DNA of 64,000 nt from Acinetobacter sedimenti (GTDB taxonomy: Bacteria > Pseudomonadota > Gammaproteobacteria > Pseudomonadales > Moraxellaceae): positions 62,001-126,000 of the forward strand of contig NZ_JAKUML010000009.1 of assembly GCF_022601685.1 (NCBI RefSeq). The letters are read 5' to 3'. A program made the position numbers and the translations under genes. The notes beneath the pieces are model-generated. The model was not told the DNA's origin. It searched no databases and was given only the letters and a program-made list of their open reading frames with translations. Positions within the stretch are counted from its first letter, which is position 1. The number at the start of each line of letters is the position of its first letter. Positions 17,388 to 27,700 of this stretch are shown here, piece after piece.

Positions 17388-18272
17388 TTACTTTTTAATA
17401 TTTTGATTTTCTAACTGCTTCAATCCAATCCAATGCTTAGCAAACTGGTACGCTGCACGACCAGAACGCTGTCCACGCATCTGACTCCAACGCAGTGCCT
17501 CAGCACGTGTTTCATCGTTCAATGTTAAATCTGCCTTGCTGAGCCAATGTGTCACCACTTCTAAATACAACTGCTGACCCATCGGATAAAAGGACAACCA
17601 CAGCCCAAAACGATCCGATAAAGAAATCTTCTCTTCGACCGCTTCTTGTGGATGTAGCTCGTCATATTGCGGGACATCGACTTTCCGCACTGGCGTGTTT
17701 TCATGCATAAATTCAGGGAGTAAATGACGACGATTTGAAGTCGCATAAATTAGAATATTTTCCGCACCTGATTGTAAGGAACCATCTAGCGCACTTTTTA
17801 GACTCCGATAATTTTCATCTTCTGCATTAAACGCCATGTCATCGCAGTAGACGATGTACTTTTCCTGACGATCTTTGATCAGCTCACGAATGATCGGTAA
17901 ATCTTTCAGATCATCTCGTTCAATCTCAATAATGCGCAAACCTTGCGATTGGAAATCAGTCAATAACGCACGAACTAAAGATGACTTCCCTGTGCCTCTT
18001 GCCCCTGTCAAAAGTACATCGTTAGCAGGAAAACCGTGCAGAAATTGCTGTGTATTTTGCACCAACTTTTCTTTTTGACGGTCAATACCTTTGAGATCAT
18101 CAAGGTGTATGGCTTTTGGCGCATGGATTGCCAGTAATTGCTGATCTTTCCATATATACGCAGGCGCACTAAAATCCACCTCTTGCTTGAGCGCAGGGAG
18201 TTGCTGTTGCACTTGTTTGGCAATCTGTTGTAATAATTCAATAAAATGATCGGGAAGCTCAAGCTGCGCCAT
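17388..18272 (-). CDS. DUF815 family AAA-type ATP-binding protein
   Basis: P-loop ATPase of the DUF815 family. Walker A is GARGTGKSS (about residue 87 of the chosen product) and the Walker B-like acidic segment is YIVYCDDMAF. An ATSNRRHLLP sensor-like segment and a C-terminal helical lid follow, ending in a basic region with RGQRSGRAA. The ATG at 18272 (MAQLELPDHF) is used; the upstream frame from a TTG at 18392 would add about 40 hydrophobic residues that run into the tRNA promoter. The function of this family is not established; AAA-like loader or chaperone activity is a guess. Confidence 0.82.
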   Translation of the reverse strand: MAQLELPDHFIELLQQIAKQVQQQLPALKQEVDFSAPAYIWKDQQLLAIHAPKAIHLDDLKGIDRQKEKLVQNTQQFLHGFPANDVLLTGARGTGKSSLVRALLTDFQSQGLRIIEIERDDLKDLPIIRELIKDRQEKYIVYCDDMAFNAEDENYRSLKSALDGSLQSGAENILIYATSNRRHLLPEFMHENTPVRKVDVPQYDELHPQEAVEEKISLSDRFGLWLSFYPMGQQLYLEVVTHWLSKADLTLNDETRAEALRWSQMRGQRSGRAAYQFAKHWIGLKQLENQNIKK

Positions 18273-18385
18273 ATTTACCGCCAAAAAAGAAACGATGGAA
18301 AGCGTTATTGTAAATCGAATCCGATCTTCGCAGATGAGAAATTGTATTGAATTTAGCCAATTAAGCAGTTTTCTATGGAAAAAAT

Positions 18386-18414
18386 TTGCCAAGACTAGAA
18401 AAAATTTATAATAT
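18386..18414 (+). promoter_or_regulatory. Promoter of tRNA-Ser
   Basis: TTGCCA (18386-18391) with TAATAT (18409-18414) at 17-nt spacing; the overlapping TATAAT at 18407-18412 is the alternative -10. A GC-rich stretch (CGCCC) follows at the expected start site, typical of stringently controlled tRNA promoters. Confidence 0.55.
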
Positions 18415-18424
18415 ATCGCCCACA

Positions 18425-18514
18425 GGAAGCGTGGCAGAGCGGTTTAATGCACCGGTCTTGAAAACCGACGAGGGTGTGAGTCCTCCGTGAGTTCGAATCT
18501 CACCGCTTCCGCCA
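18425..18514 (+). tRNA. tRNA-Ser (anticodon UGA)
   Basis: The acceptor stem GGAAGCG (18425-18431) pairs with CGCTTCC (18504-18510), followed by discriminator G and an encoded CCA. The anticodon loop CTTGAAA gives UGA. A long variable arm, GAGGGTGTGAGTCCTC, and the T-arm GTTCGAATC mark it as a class II serine tRNA. Confidence 0.97.
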
Positions 18515-18520
18515 AATTTT

Positions 18521-18555
18521 AAAAAAGCCTTTGTAGTTGATACAAAGGCTTTTTT
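18521..18555 (+). terminator. Intrinsic terminator after tRNA-Ser
   Basis: A perfect 15-bp stem, AAAAAAGCCTTTGTA with TACAAAGGCTTTTTT, around GTTGA. Confidence 0.9.
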
Positions 18556-18666
18556 GTTAATGGTCTGATAATTCTTAATATTTATTCACTAATATGGTAT
18601 TACACAAATAATAGAATTGTAATTATATGATCCTCAACTACGTTTGACATATCGAGATAATTCCAA

Positions 18667-19491
18667 ATGATAATTCAATCCATCCAAACACTTTGGCAAA
18701 AACTACAAGACACACAACCTTTGGTACATTGCATTACCAATAGTGTGGCAAATAACTTCGTCGCCAATGTCTGCCTCGCTGTTGGTGCATCTCCTGCGAT
18801 GATTGATAATAAGCAAGAAGCAGGAAATTTTGCTCGGATTGCCAGTGCATTAAGCATCAATACAGGCACACCAACACCTGAACAAGCATTAGCAATGCAA
18901 TATGCAGCGCAAAGTGCCAATGCCGAGCATACGTCGTGGGTACTTGATCCTGTCGGTTATAGCGAAATCTTGGCGTGGCGCAGTCAGATCGTCGATGATT
19001 TATTGCAATATCACCCAACGATTATTCGTGGCAATGCTTCAGAGATTGCAAGTTTAGCAGGCGCTCAAAGTTCCAGCAAAGGCGTGGATAGCACCCTTGA
19101 TTCTAATCAAGTGATTGATCAAGCACAGCAACTCTTAGGAACTTGTGATTGTGTCGCAATCTCAGGAATGACTGATTATATTCTGTCTAAAGCACTTGGC
19201 ATCTTTGCCATTACAGGTGGCTCAAACCTACAACCCAAAGTAACTGCAATGGGTTGTGCGCTTGGCGCAGTATGCGCAGCCTATCTTGGTGTAGTGGAAG
19301 AAGATCAATCACCTGCTTTGGCGGCGATTGCAGCGCATGTGCATTTCGCTATAGCCGCACAAATTGCTGAGGAAAAAATGATTGCACAAAACGTAGGTAT
19401 TGGGTCATTTCAAATATTATTTTTAGATGCTTTATTTCAGATTGCGGCAGATGATTTTGAAAAAGTTGAAATCAATCAGATTGCCAAATAA
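18667..19491 (+). CDS. thiM: Hydroxyethylthiazole kinase
   Basis: Phosphorylates the thiazole moiety in thiamine salvage. LVHCITNSVANNFVANV near the N-terminus and AMGCALGAVCAAY in the C-terminal half (with the conserved active-site Cys) are diagnostic, and the VLDPVGY and IIRGNASEI segments fit the ribokinase-like fold. 274 residues. No thiD, thiE or other thiamine gene is adjacent, and the 110-nt upstream region shows no TPP riboswitch signature. Downstream it converges with the pst operon. Confidence 0.9.
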   Translation: MIIQSIQTLWQKLQDTQPLVHCITNSVANNFVANVCLAVGASPAMIDNKQEAGNFARIASALSINTGTPTPEQALAMQYAAQSANAEHTSWVLDPVGYSEILAWRSQIVDDLLQYHPTIIRGNASEIASLAGAQSSSKGVDSTLDSNQVIDQAQQLLGTCDCVAISGMTDYILSKALGIFAITGGSNLQPKVTAMGCALGAVCAAYLGVVEEDQSPALAAIAAHVHFAIAAQIAEEKMIAQNVGIGSFQILFLDALFQIAADDFEKVEINQIAK

Positions 19492-19519
19492 GCCTTAAGT
19501 CATCACGCTTTAAAAACTC

Positions 19520-19547
19520 AAAAAAAAAGGACTATCGAAATAGCCCT
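19520..19547 (-). terminator. Intrinsic terminator of the pst operon
   Basis: On the minus strand AGGGCTAT and ATAGTCCT form a stem around TTCG and are followed by eight T residues. It lies just beyond the pstB stop. Confidence 0.8.
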
Positions 19548-19574
19548 GATTTTGGATTCATTAAACAATCGTTT

Positions 19575-20492
19575 TTAGCCGAAGCGACCTGTAATGTAGG
19601 CTTCAGTCAACTGATGATCAGGTTGCGTAAAGACTTTCTCAGTCGAGTTCACTTCGATCAAATCACCCAAGTGGAAATACGCTGTACGATTCGATACACG
19701 TGCTGCTTGTTGCATTGAGTGAGTCACAATCGCAATAGTGTACTGCGTAGAAAGTTCAGAGATTAACTCTTCAACTTTTGCAGTTGCAATCGGATCAAGC
19801 GCAGAACATGGCTCATCCATCAAGATCACTTCAGGACTCACAGCAATGGTACGTGCAATGCATAAACGTTGTTGCTGACCACCTGAAAGACCTGTACCTG
19901 GTTGGTTCAAACGATCTTTGACCTCTTCCCAAAGACCTGCTTTACGCAAGCTATTCTCAACGATTTCTTCAAGATCATATTTGCTCTTTGCCAAACCGTG
20001 AAGCTTTGGACCATAGGCAACATTGTCAAAAATCGATTTTGGGAATGGGTTTGGTTTTTGGAACACCATGCCGACTTGCGCACGAAGTAAGACCACATCA
20101 AGGTTTTGATCATAAATATCACGACCATCCATGTTAACTTGACCTGTTACTCGGCAGATATCTATGGTGTCATTCATACGGTTTAAGGTACGAAGGAAAG
20201 TTGATTTACCACAGCCAGATGGTCCGATAAATGAAATCACTTCATTTTGGTAAATATCTAGATCAATTCCTTTGATTGCCTCAGTTTCACCATAATAAAC
20301 ATGGACATCTTTGGTGCTGATTTTCACTTCAGCATTTTGACGTTGTTGTTCATCTTTATTTTTTACATCAAACTTTGCATTTTCACGTGGGTGTTGTGCT
20401 GGGGTTTGATCGTCATGAGTCTGTGAGGTGCTTGGATTGTTCACTTTGATATCCTGTGTATCCACATTTTTAACTTCAGTTGTTAGCATCAT
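19575..20492 (-). CDS. pstB: Phosphate ABC transporter ATP-binding protein PstB
   Basis: Cytoplasmic ATPase of the high-affinity phosphate importer. Walker A is GPSGCGKST, the ABC signature is LSGGQQQR and Walker B is [12 protein letters not shown], all in one ABC domain of about 250 residues. Compared with E. coli PstB (257 residues) there is a hydrophilic N-terminal extension of roughly 50 residues rich in Asp, Asn, Gln and Lys. Two adjacent ATGs (20492 and 20489) follow GGAG; either could be used, the second being better spaced. Last gene of pstSCAB, 10 nt after pstA. Confidence 0.95.
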   Translation of the reverse strand: MMLTTEVKNVDTQDIKVNNPSTSQTHDDQTPAQHPRENAKFDVKNKDEQQRQNAEVKISTKDVHVYYGETEAIKGIDLDIYQNEVISFIGPSGCGKSTFLRTLNRMNDTIDICRVTGQVNMDGRDIYDQNLDVVLLRAQVGMVFQKPNPFPKSIFDNVAYGPKLHGLAKSKYDLEEIVENSLRKAGLWEEVKDRLNQPGTGLSGGQQQRLCIARTIAVSPEVILMDEPCSALDPIATAKVEELISELSTQYTIAIVTHSMQQAARVSNRTAYFHLGDLIEVNSTEKVFTQPDHQLTEAYITGRFG

Positions 20493-20502
20493 TTTTCTCC
20501 AA

Positions 20503-21900
20503 TTACCAACGAACTTCAAACTTTTTACGTAACCAAATGGCTAGGCTGTTTAGACCGATCATCAATGCAAGTAGTACGATGATCGCCGCAGCGGTACGCC
20601 CTTCAAAGAAGTTACGCATTTCATTGCCTTGCCATAGATAAATCTGAACTGGTAAGGCAGTCGCTTGATCCATTGGTGTAGAAGGAATACTGGCAACGAA
20701 TGCACTCATTCCGATCAATAGTAATGGTGCCGTCTCACCGAGGGCTTGCGCGACACCAATAATTGCACCTGTCAAAATACCTGGTAGTGCCAATGGCAAA
20801 ACGTGATGAAAGACGCTTTGCACTTTTGAAGCACCCAATCCCAGTGCCGCTTGGCGAATTGAAGGTGGAACAGCTTTTAATGATGCGCGCGTGGTGATAA
20901 TCACCGTCGGCAAGGTCATCAAGCTTAACACTAAACCACCGACTAATGGTGCAGATAATGGCAAATGGAACCAGTTAATAAAAATCGCCGCACCAAGCAA
21001 ACCAAATACAATCGAAGGCACTGCTGCAAGGTTGTTAATATTGACTTCAATGATGTCCGTAAGCCAGTTTTGTTTTGCGAACTCTTCAAGGTAGATCGCA
21101 CTCGCTACACCGATTGGTATCGAGATAAAAATCACGATCAGCATCATGAACAATGAACCCATGAATGCACCTGCCAAACCACTTAACTCTGGTGCACTTC
21201 GTGAATCTGGATTACTAAAGAGATTGGTATTAAAACCATTATAGATAATGCCTTCATTTTTCAGCTGATCTGCAAGCTGACGAACTTCAGGGCTGAGCTG
21301 TTGTTGCTCATCAGGTAGACTACGGTCAATCTTGCCTGTTACCCAGACATCGACATTCGCAGAAGTCAAGAATTTCAACTCTTGGCGTTGACCAATCAAA
21401 CTCTGATCTGCAAGTACCATATCACGAAGTCGATAGCCTTCTGAGCTACTGAAAATAGCGACTAAATCATCACGGCGACTTTCAAGCTCAGGATTTTTAG
21501 CGATCACGCTATTGACCAATAAGCTATCCCAATCGACCATGGCAAACTCGCCTTGCCAGTTCATGAATCGTTCTTCAAATGCCGCAGGTGTTTCACCTGA
21601 TTGAGGTACTGGTTTCGGACTAACATTGATCACAGTTGGATCAAAGAAGATTTCAGTTTGCATCGTTGACTGCCAAAAAGCAGGCAAACCACGGCTTAAA
21701 ATACTACCGAATAACAGCACAACGAAGAACAAACCAATCAACACAGCCGTAAAGCCCATTGATTTAAATGCTTTTTCTTTACGATGGCGTTTCGCCAACG
21801 AGCCTTCAATGCGCTTACGACGCTCTGCTTGCTCTAAGGCAGCTTTTTGCGGATCAAACTCTGGGTACTGATCCACTGGCGGATTATTTGATGTACTCAT
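20503..21900 (-). CDS. pstA: Phosphate ABC transporter permease PstA
   Basis: Inner-membrane permease. After a cytoplasmic basic N-terminus and one membrane segment ([19 protein letters not shown], about residues 50-68) there is an unusually long hydrophilic insertion of about 150 residues, then the usual permease core with the EAA-type loop ([20 protein letters not shown]). At 465 residues it is far longer than E. coli PstA (296). Its ATG overlaps the pstC stop by 4 nt, so translation is coupled. Confidence 0.93.
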   Translation of the reverse strand: MSTSNNPPVDQYPEFDPQKAALEQAERRKRIEGSLAKRHRKEKAFKSMGFTAVLIGLFFVVLLFGSILSRGLPAFWQSTMQTEIFFDPTVINVSPKPVPQSGETPAAFEERFMNWQGEFAMVDWDSLLVNSVIAKNPELESRRDDLVAIFSSSEGYRLRDMVLADQSLIGQRQELKFLTSANVDVWVTGKIDRSLPDEQQQLSPEVRQLADQLKNEGIIYNGFNTNLFSNPDSRSAPELSGLAGAFMGSLFMMLIVIFISIPIGVASAIYLEEFAKQNWLTDIIEVNINNLAAVPSIVFGLLGAAIFINWFHLPLSAPLVGGLVLSLMTLPTVIITTRASLKAVPPSIRQAALGLGASKVQSVFHHVLPLALPGILTGAIIGVAQALGETAPLLLIGMSAFVASIPSTPMDQATALPVQIYLWQGNEMRNFFEGRTAAAIIVLLALMIGLNSLAIWLRKKFEVRW

Positions 21901-23276
21901 TCGTATTGCTCACGATATTTGCGCACGATATACAGTGCAATAATATTTAGACCAAGAGTGATCACGAAAAGGGTTAGACCCAATGCAAACGCCACCAAAG
22001 ATTGCGGACTTGCAAAGTCTGTATCACCAGTCAACTGATTGACAATAGTCACCGTGACTGTCGAAACCGCTTGGAGTGGATTACCATGTAAGATCGGACT
22101 ATTACCTGCTGCAAGTACAACGATCATGGTTTCACCAATCGCACGTGATGCGGCAAGCAAGAATGCACCCACAACACCTGGTAAAGCTGCTGGCATCACC
22201 ACTTTCAAAATCGTTTCTGATTTGGTTGCACCAAGCCCTAACGAACCATCACGGAGCGAACGTGGTACTTGCGTGATAATGTCATCTGAGAGTGAGGAAA
22301 CAAAAGGAATAATCATAATTCCCATCACAAATCCTGCGGTCAATGCACTGGTCGCATTGATATTTAAACCAAAAGTGCTACCCACACTTTGGAAAAATGG
22401 ACCAATGACCATCAACGCAAATACACCATACACAATGGTCGGAATCCCCGCCAAAATCTCAACTATCGGTTTTACGATCGCACGAAAACGAGGCTTGGCA
22501 TATTCAGCCAAATAAATCGCTGTCATCAGACCCACTGGTACAGCTACAAGCAAAGCAATGATACTGACCATGATCGTTCCCCAAAGTAGCGGCAACAAAC
22601 CATAACTACCTTCGGCAGAACCAGTGGTACTAAATCCTGGATTCCACTCTGTACCCAAGAAGAAATCAACTGGACTGACATAGTCAAAGAAATTCAATGC
22701 TTCTGACAACATCGACATGACAATTCCGACAGTAGTCAAAATCGCAATACCTGAACACAATGCCAAAGCGATAGAAATGGTTTTTTCAACTTGGTTACGT
22801 GCACGGTATTGTTGGGAGATACGTTGGCGAGCATACGCCAAACCAAATAAAGCAACAGAAATCACAACAGCAAACTTAGCGATCAACCCAACTGTTTGAT
22901 AGTTTCTTAATTTTTCCGCAGCGGCAACTTCATAAGCTTGTGCTGTATCTGTGACGCCAAAGCCCGATGCAATCGACTGAATACGACGCATAATCACATC
23001 TAACTCTGTGCCAGACAGACTGCTTAATACTTGCGGCGGAATCTCCCCCATTGCGACATGGCGCAAAATAGAAGGTTCAGCAAAATTCCAAACAAACAAC
23101 AATAACGCTGCAGGGATACCACACCACAATGCGACGAGTGTCCCATAGTAGCCCGGACGAGAGTGCAACATTGCTGAGTTGTTCCCCTTACCAGCAATCG
23201 ATCGACTACGTGTCAAACCGATCTGATAGGCAACTGCGATAATCGCTAGCAAAATGCCAACCAGTAATAAATTCAT
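21897..23276 (-). CDS. pstC: Phosphate ABC transporter permease PstC
   Basis: Inner-membrane permease partner of PstA. Hydrophobic segments begin at the N-terminus (LLLVGILLAIIAVAYQIG); a periplasmic-looking stretch of about 60 residues follows the second segment, and the core domain with the cytoplasmic EAA-like loop (LRDGSLGLGATKSETILKV) fills the C-terminal half. 459 residues against 319 in E. coli. GGAG-free start: the ATG at 23276 is preceded by AGTCTCC complement, and family alignment supports it. Second gene of the operon. Confidence 0.93.
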   Translation of the reverse strand: MNLLLVGILLAIIAVAYQIGLTRSRSIAGKGNNSAMLHSRPGYYGTLVALWCGIPAALLLFVWNFAEPSILRHVAMGEIPPQVLSSLSGTELDVIMRRIQSIASGFGVTDTAQAYEVAAAEKLRNYQTVGLIAKFAVVISVALFGLAYARQRISQQYRARNQVEKTISIALALCSGIAILTTVGIVMSMLSEALNFFDYVSPVDFFLGTEWNPGFSTTGSAEGSYGLLPLLWGTIMVSIIALLVAVPVGLMTAIYLAEYAKPRFRAIVKPIVEILAGIPTIVYGVFALMVIGPFFQSVGSTFGLNINATSALTAGFVMGIMIIPFVSSLSDDIITQVPRSLRDGSLGLGATKSETILKVVMPAALPGVVGAFLLAASRAIGETMIVVLAAGNSPILHGNPLQAVSTVTVTIVNQLTGDTDFASPQSLVAFALGLTLFVITLGLNIIALYIVRKYREQYE

Positions 23277-23350
23277 GGAGACTCCAAGTATGCTGTTTTA
23301 TGGGTTAAACCCACAATTCATAATACAAATTCATTTACTTTTTAATAGAC

Positions 23351-23386
23351 AAAAAAGCCGATGACAGAGTGTTCCATCATCAGCTT
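23351..23386 (-). terminator. Terminator-like hairpin between pstS and pstC
   Basis: On the minus strand AAGCTGATGA and TCATCGGCTT form a 10-bp stem (one wobble) followed by a T-run. Placed inside the operon just after the pstS stop, it would reduce transcription into pstCAB relative to pstS. Confidence 0.7.
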
Positions 23387-23400
23387 CCTTGCTGAAAGAC

Positions 23401-24423
23401 TTATTTTACTGTTTTACCAGCTTTGAAGTCTGCCAAGATTTTGCTACGCTCAGAAGAGCTTAGTGGAATCAAACCAGCATTTACGAGCTTAGAATTTGGA
23501 CCAGATACTTTCGGGCTCACGAAGAACTCAACGTATTGAGGCAAACCTTTGATTGCTTGAAGGTGCTCACCTTTTACATAGAAGTAAAGTGGGCGAGATA
23601 CAGGATATTTACCACTGATTACAGTTGCTTCAGAAGGCGTAACGCCATTTACAGTTGCAACACGTAGACGGTCACGGTTTTGATCATAGAAGCTCAAACC
23701 AAATACACCCACCGCACTTGGAGAAGTTTTCAAACGAGCAAGCGTTTCTGTGTAGTCACCAGCGATTTCAACAACACGACCGTCTTTACGGAATGTTGAA
23801 CACGCTTTCTCACGTGCATCTTTGTCCAAAGCTTTGAAGTAGTCATATGCTTCACAGCCTGCTGTAACCATTTTTTCTTGGAAAACTTCACGCGTGCCGT
23901 GGTTAGACGCAGGAATTACCAATGTGATTGGTTCATTAGGTAATGCTTTGTCAATTTGATTCCAACGTGTATATGGGTTTGCAATCAGCTTGCCTTTAGA
24001 TGGCATTTTTTCAGACAATGCTGCAAATACATGATATGGCTTCAATTTGAATGCTTTTTTACTTGAGTTAGAAGCAAATACAATACCGTCATAACCAATT
24101 TTAATTTCTTGGATTTTAGTTACGCCTGCTTTGTTACAGCTTTCGATTTCGCTATCTTTGATTTTACGAGAAGAGTTTGCGATGTCGATCGTGTTGTCAC
24201 CAACACCTTGACAGAATTGACGCAAACCGCCTGAACTACCACCTGAACCAACAACAGGAGTTTTGTATTGTGGGAATGTATTACCAAACTCTTCTGCAAC
24301 GATACTTGCAAACGGCAATACAGTAGAAGAACCAGCGATTTGGATAGTGTCACGTGCAGCATTAGCAACTGTCATTGTCGATGCTACAGCGATTGCTAAA
24401 CCGATTTGTTGAGTTAAGCGCAT
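23401..24423 (-). CDS. pstS: Phosphate-binding periplasmic protein PstS
   Basis: Periplasmic receptor of the Pst importer. Signal peptide MRLTQQIGLAIAVASTMTVANA, then the phosphate-binding-protein segments IQIAGSSTVLPFASIVAEEF, VGSGGSSGGLRQFCQG (phosphate-contacting Ser-Gly loop) and PASNHGTREVFQEKM. 340 residues. The gene follows the Pho box and is separated from pstC by a terminator-like hairpin, consistent with the excess of binding protein over permease normally seen. Confidence 0.95.
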   Translation of the reverse strand: MRLTQQIGLAIAVASTMTVANAARDTIQIAGSSTVLPFASIVAEEFGNTFPQYKTPVVGSGGSSGGLRQFCQGVGDNTIDIANSSRKIKDSEIESCNKAGVTKIQEIKIGYDGIVFASNSSKKAFKLKPYHVFAALSEKMPSKGKLIANPYTRWNQIDKALPNEPITLVIPASNHGTREVFQEKMVTAGCEAYDYFKALDKDAREKACSTFRKDGRVVEIAGDYTETLARLKTSPSAVGVFGLSFYDQNRDRLRVATVNGVTPSEATVISGKYPVSRPLYFYVKGEHLQAIKGLPQYVEFFVSPKVSGPNSKLVNAGLIPLSSSERSKILADFKAGKTVK

Positions 24424-24506
24424 TCTTATCTCTCTTTATACGTTGAAGATTAAAAAAGCTATTGAAGGAGTCAGCTTCTTGTGTAGCGTTATTGTGAAAT
24501 TTAAAT

Positions 24507-24535
24507 ATGACAGTAAAGTGACAGATACATGACTA
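24507..24535 (-). promoter_or_regulatory. Pho box upstream of pstS
   Basis: On the minus strand CTGTCAC-TTTA-CTGTCAT (24524 down to 24507) matches the PhoB consensus of two 7-mers separated by 4 nt. A third, weaker 7-mer, TAGTCAT (24535-24529), lies another 11 nt upstream in the same register. The site is about 84 nt before the pstS ATG, suiting PhoB activation under phosphate limitation. Confidence 0.85.
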
Positions 24536-24602
24536 TTTTGTTAATCACTTTATTTCTAATGAATTATTTCTGCTTATTCTTTCATCATTTTTAAATTTTG
24601 AA

Positions 24603-24637
24603 AAAGAAGAGAACCTATTGTAGGCTCTCTTCTTTTC
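24603..24637 (-). terminator. Intrinsic terminator of the DUF11 operon
   Basis: AAAAGAAGAGA and CCTA pair with TAGG and TCTCTTCTTTT around a 3-nt loop with one internal mismatch; T-runs flank it on both strands. About 70 nt beyond the stop of the giant DUF11 gene. Confidence 0.75.
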
Positions 24638-24706
24638 ATCTTGATGTCATCAAATCTTGCTAAGCAATTTATTTAATGACAGCAATTACGGATGGCTTTC
24701 TATTAC

Positions 24707-27700
24707 TTACTGAGGCGTGACACAGAATCTCACCGTGCCACTGCTCGCAGGGCTTAAGTTCCCTGTGAGTTGCCACAGTAATGCCTCTCCTGTACGTGTT
24801 GCATCACAGCTATTGCCACTTGGTGTTGATTGACAAGAGATACTTCCAAAGGTCGTACCAGTCGGTACTGCATCTTTGATTTTGACATTCTGAAGATTCT
24901 TCACACTATTGTTCTTATAGGTGATTTCATATTCCAGTTTGTCTAAAGTCGTTGCTTCATTCACTGTGCTAAATACATCTGTATCCGCAGCAGTCGATGG
25001 GCAAGATGAAACCTTACGCACTTTTTTACTCAACTCAAGTCCTGCACTTCCTGTCAAGGTCGTATCTTGAACTGTATTCGAGTCACCTGTGAGCGTGTCC
25101 GCAGGATTACTCAACGTCACGCTATAGCTCGCTTCGAGCTGTGCATTATGTTGCGCTCCCGCATAGACATTGGTTGGCACGTGAACACGTTGTACCAAGC
25201 AGATACCCGCTGATGGCAGTAGGCTCACTGGAGCAGATGTCGTTGGATTAAATAATGCTTCTCCAGCATCTACTGTGCCATTACAGTTGCTATCACGATA
25301 GATCAGCGCTTGCCAATCTTGATCAGATGCACTGCTTGGCTGTTGATTTAATGTTTGCGTTATACCAGTCACTTGCACTGTCGCATCCGTTTGCAAGCGA
25401 TGTGGATAGTCTGTCACTGCTCCTGCAACAACCGTATGTTGACCGTTTTCAGTCAAGATAAGGTTAAGCTTCACATCACCAAAGTTCAGATCAGTGTAGT
25501 TTCCTGAAGTTGCCTTAGGTACTGTAATGGTATCTGTACCACGTGTATAGCCAGTCGAACCACTCACCGAGGTATAACCTTCAACATTGGTCTGTACAAC
25601 ACAGAAGTTCGGACTAGGTAATGTCGCTTGTCTCACGGCAAACTGATATTGACCCATTGCATCCGTTTCTGTTGTCGCAAGGACAGTGCCCGAACAGTTT
25701 GTCAATTGTACTGCGCTATTTGCTATGCCTACTTCGCCAGTGTTTTGCACTGCATTGTACGCATTCGATGCAATACCAGTCGTACCACTATTGTCTTCAA
25801 AAACCTTACCTTGAATAACAATAGGAGTTAGCACAGAATCCGTATCTGTCGCTGAGTTGTTTGTACTCACTGGATCAGTCGTACCACTTGGTGCTGTGAT
25901 TGTGGCAACATTCGATACATTGCCACTGGTCGCTGTGACATTGGCTTTAATTGTAAATGTCACCACACCACCATTTGGCAAGGTTGGAATAGCTAAGCCA
26001 TTGGTAGACTCAATATTCGAAATGGTTAAATCAGTTGCTAATGGACAAGATGCACTATTTGTAGCTGAACACGTTACAGAAGTTTTTGTCAATCCTGTTG
26101 CTACAGCATCTCTAAACAATGCGCCATTCGCCGCACGTGGACCATTATTTGTGACAACCACAGTATAGGTAACTTCATCACCTGTATAAGTTGCAGTCAC
26201 ACCATCTGTTTTAGTAATACTCAAATCTGCAGGAGGCAATGACACTGAGTCTGTATCCGTTGCAGAGTTATTGGTACTCACTGGATCAGTCGTACCACTT
26301 GGTGCTGTGATTGTGGCAACATTCGATACATTGCCACTGGTCGCTGTGACATTGGCTTTAATTGTAAATGTCACCACACCACCATTTGGCAAGGTTGGAA
26401 TAGCTAAGCCATTGGTAGACTCAATATTCGAAATGGTTAAATCAGTTGCTAATGGACAAGATGCACTATTTGTAGCTGAACACGTTACAGAAGTTTTTGT
26501 CAATCCTGTTGCTACAGCATCTCTAAACAATGCGCCATTCGCCGCACGTGGACCATTATTTGTGACAACCACAGTATAGGTAACTTCATCACCTGTATGA
26601 GTTGCAGTCACACCATCTGTTTTAGTGATGCTCAAATCTGCAGGCGGTAATGACACTGAGTCTGTATCCGTTGCTGAGTTATTGGTAGTTACTGGATCAG
26701 TAGTACCACTTGGTGCGGTGATTGTTGCCACGTTCGATACATTGCCACTGGTCGCAGTCACATTCGCTTTCACCGTAAATGTAACCACACCACCATTTGG
26801 CAAAGTCGGAATAGCCAAGCCATTGGTAGACTCAATATTTGCAATGTTTAAATCTGGTGCTAGTGGACATGATGCACCGTTACTTGCGGCACATGTCAAA
26901 GAGGTTTTGCTCAAACCAGTCACAGCTGCATCTTTGAACAATGCACCATTCGCCGCACTTGGTCCTTTATTCGTCACGGCAATCGTATAGGTAACTTCAT
27001 CACCTGTATAAGTTGACGTCAAGCTATCAGATTTTGTGATTTCCAAATCAGCTGCTGGAACAATCGTTAGATTTACAGCACTTGAGTTATTACTCGTCAC
27101 CGTATCGGACAGACCTGTCGAGGAAACTGTTGCGGTATTGGTAATGCTACCCACTGTGGTTGCAGTACCTTGAACAATATAAGTACACGATGCGCCAGAT
27201 GCTCCACTAAATGCGCCACTCACAGTTTGACCATTGATCGTTGGTGCAGGACAAGCTGTTGTACCAGCAGTTAACAATGTCAAATTGGTGATATTGGTTG
27301 GTACTGTATCAGTAAAAGATGCTGTTCCAGTCAATAATCCACCAATGCCTGTTGGGCCGTTATTCGTGACTTTGATTTGGTAGAAAACATTACTCCCCTG
27401 ATTCACAGTTAAATCTGTCACTGCAAATGAACCATTGGTCAAGCTTTGCAACTTCTCTATCGCCATATCTGCCGCAGGAGCAATCGCTGTTTCTACACTA
27501 CTTGAGTTATTGGTCGTATCTGGGTCATGTATTGTATTAGGACGATTTACAGTAGCAGTATTCGTATAAGTTCCTGTAGCCGCTAACAAAGGTGCTGTTG
27601 CACGGATGACAACCCTACACGTTGCACCGCTTGGACCACTAAAAGTCCCTGTGACAGTATTACCACTATTAGTCGCTGTACATGCTGTTGCACCATTTCC

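Noticed and set aside
18556..18666. TPP riboswitch before thiM
   Set aside because: No CUGAGA-type conserved blocks or room for the two-arm structure.
25863..26598. CRISPR-like repeat array
   Set aside because: The repeats are 411-bp in-frame coding units, not short repeats with unique spacers.
25857..26990. Three similar plus-strand open frames opposite the DUF11 repeats
   Set aside because: They are repeated only because the DUF11 units are; they mirror the minus-strand coding sequence and have no start signals.
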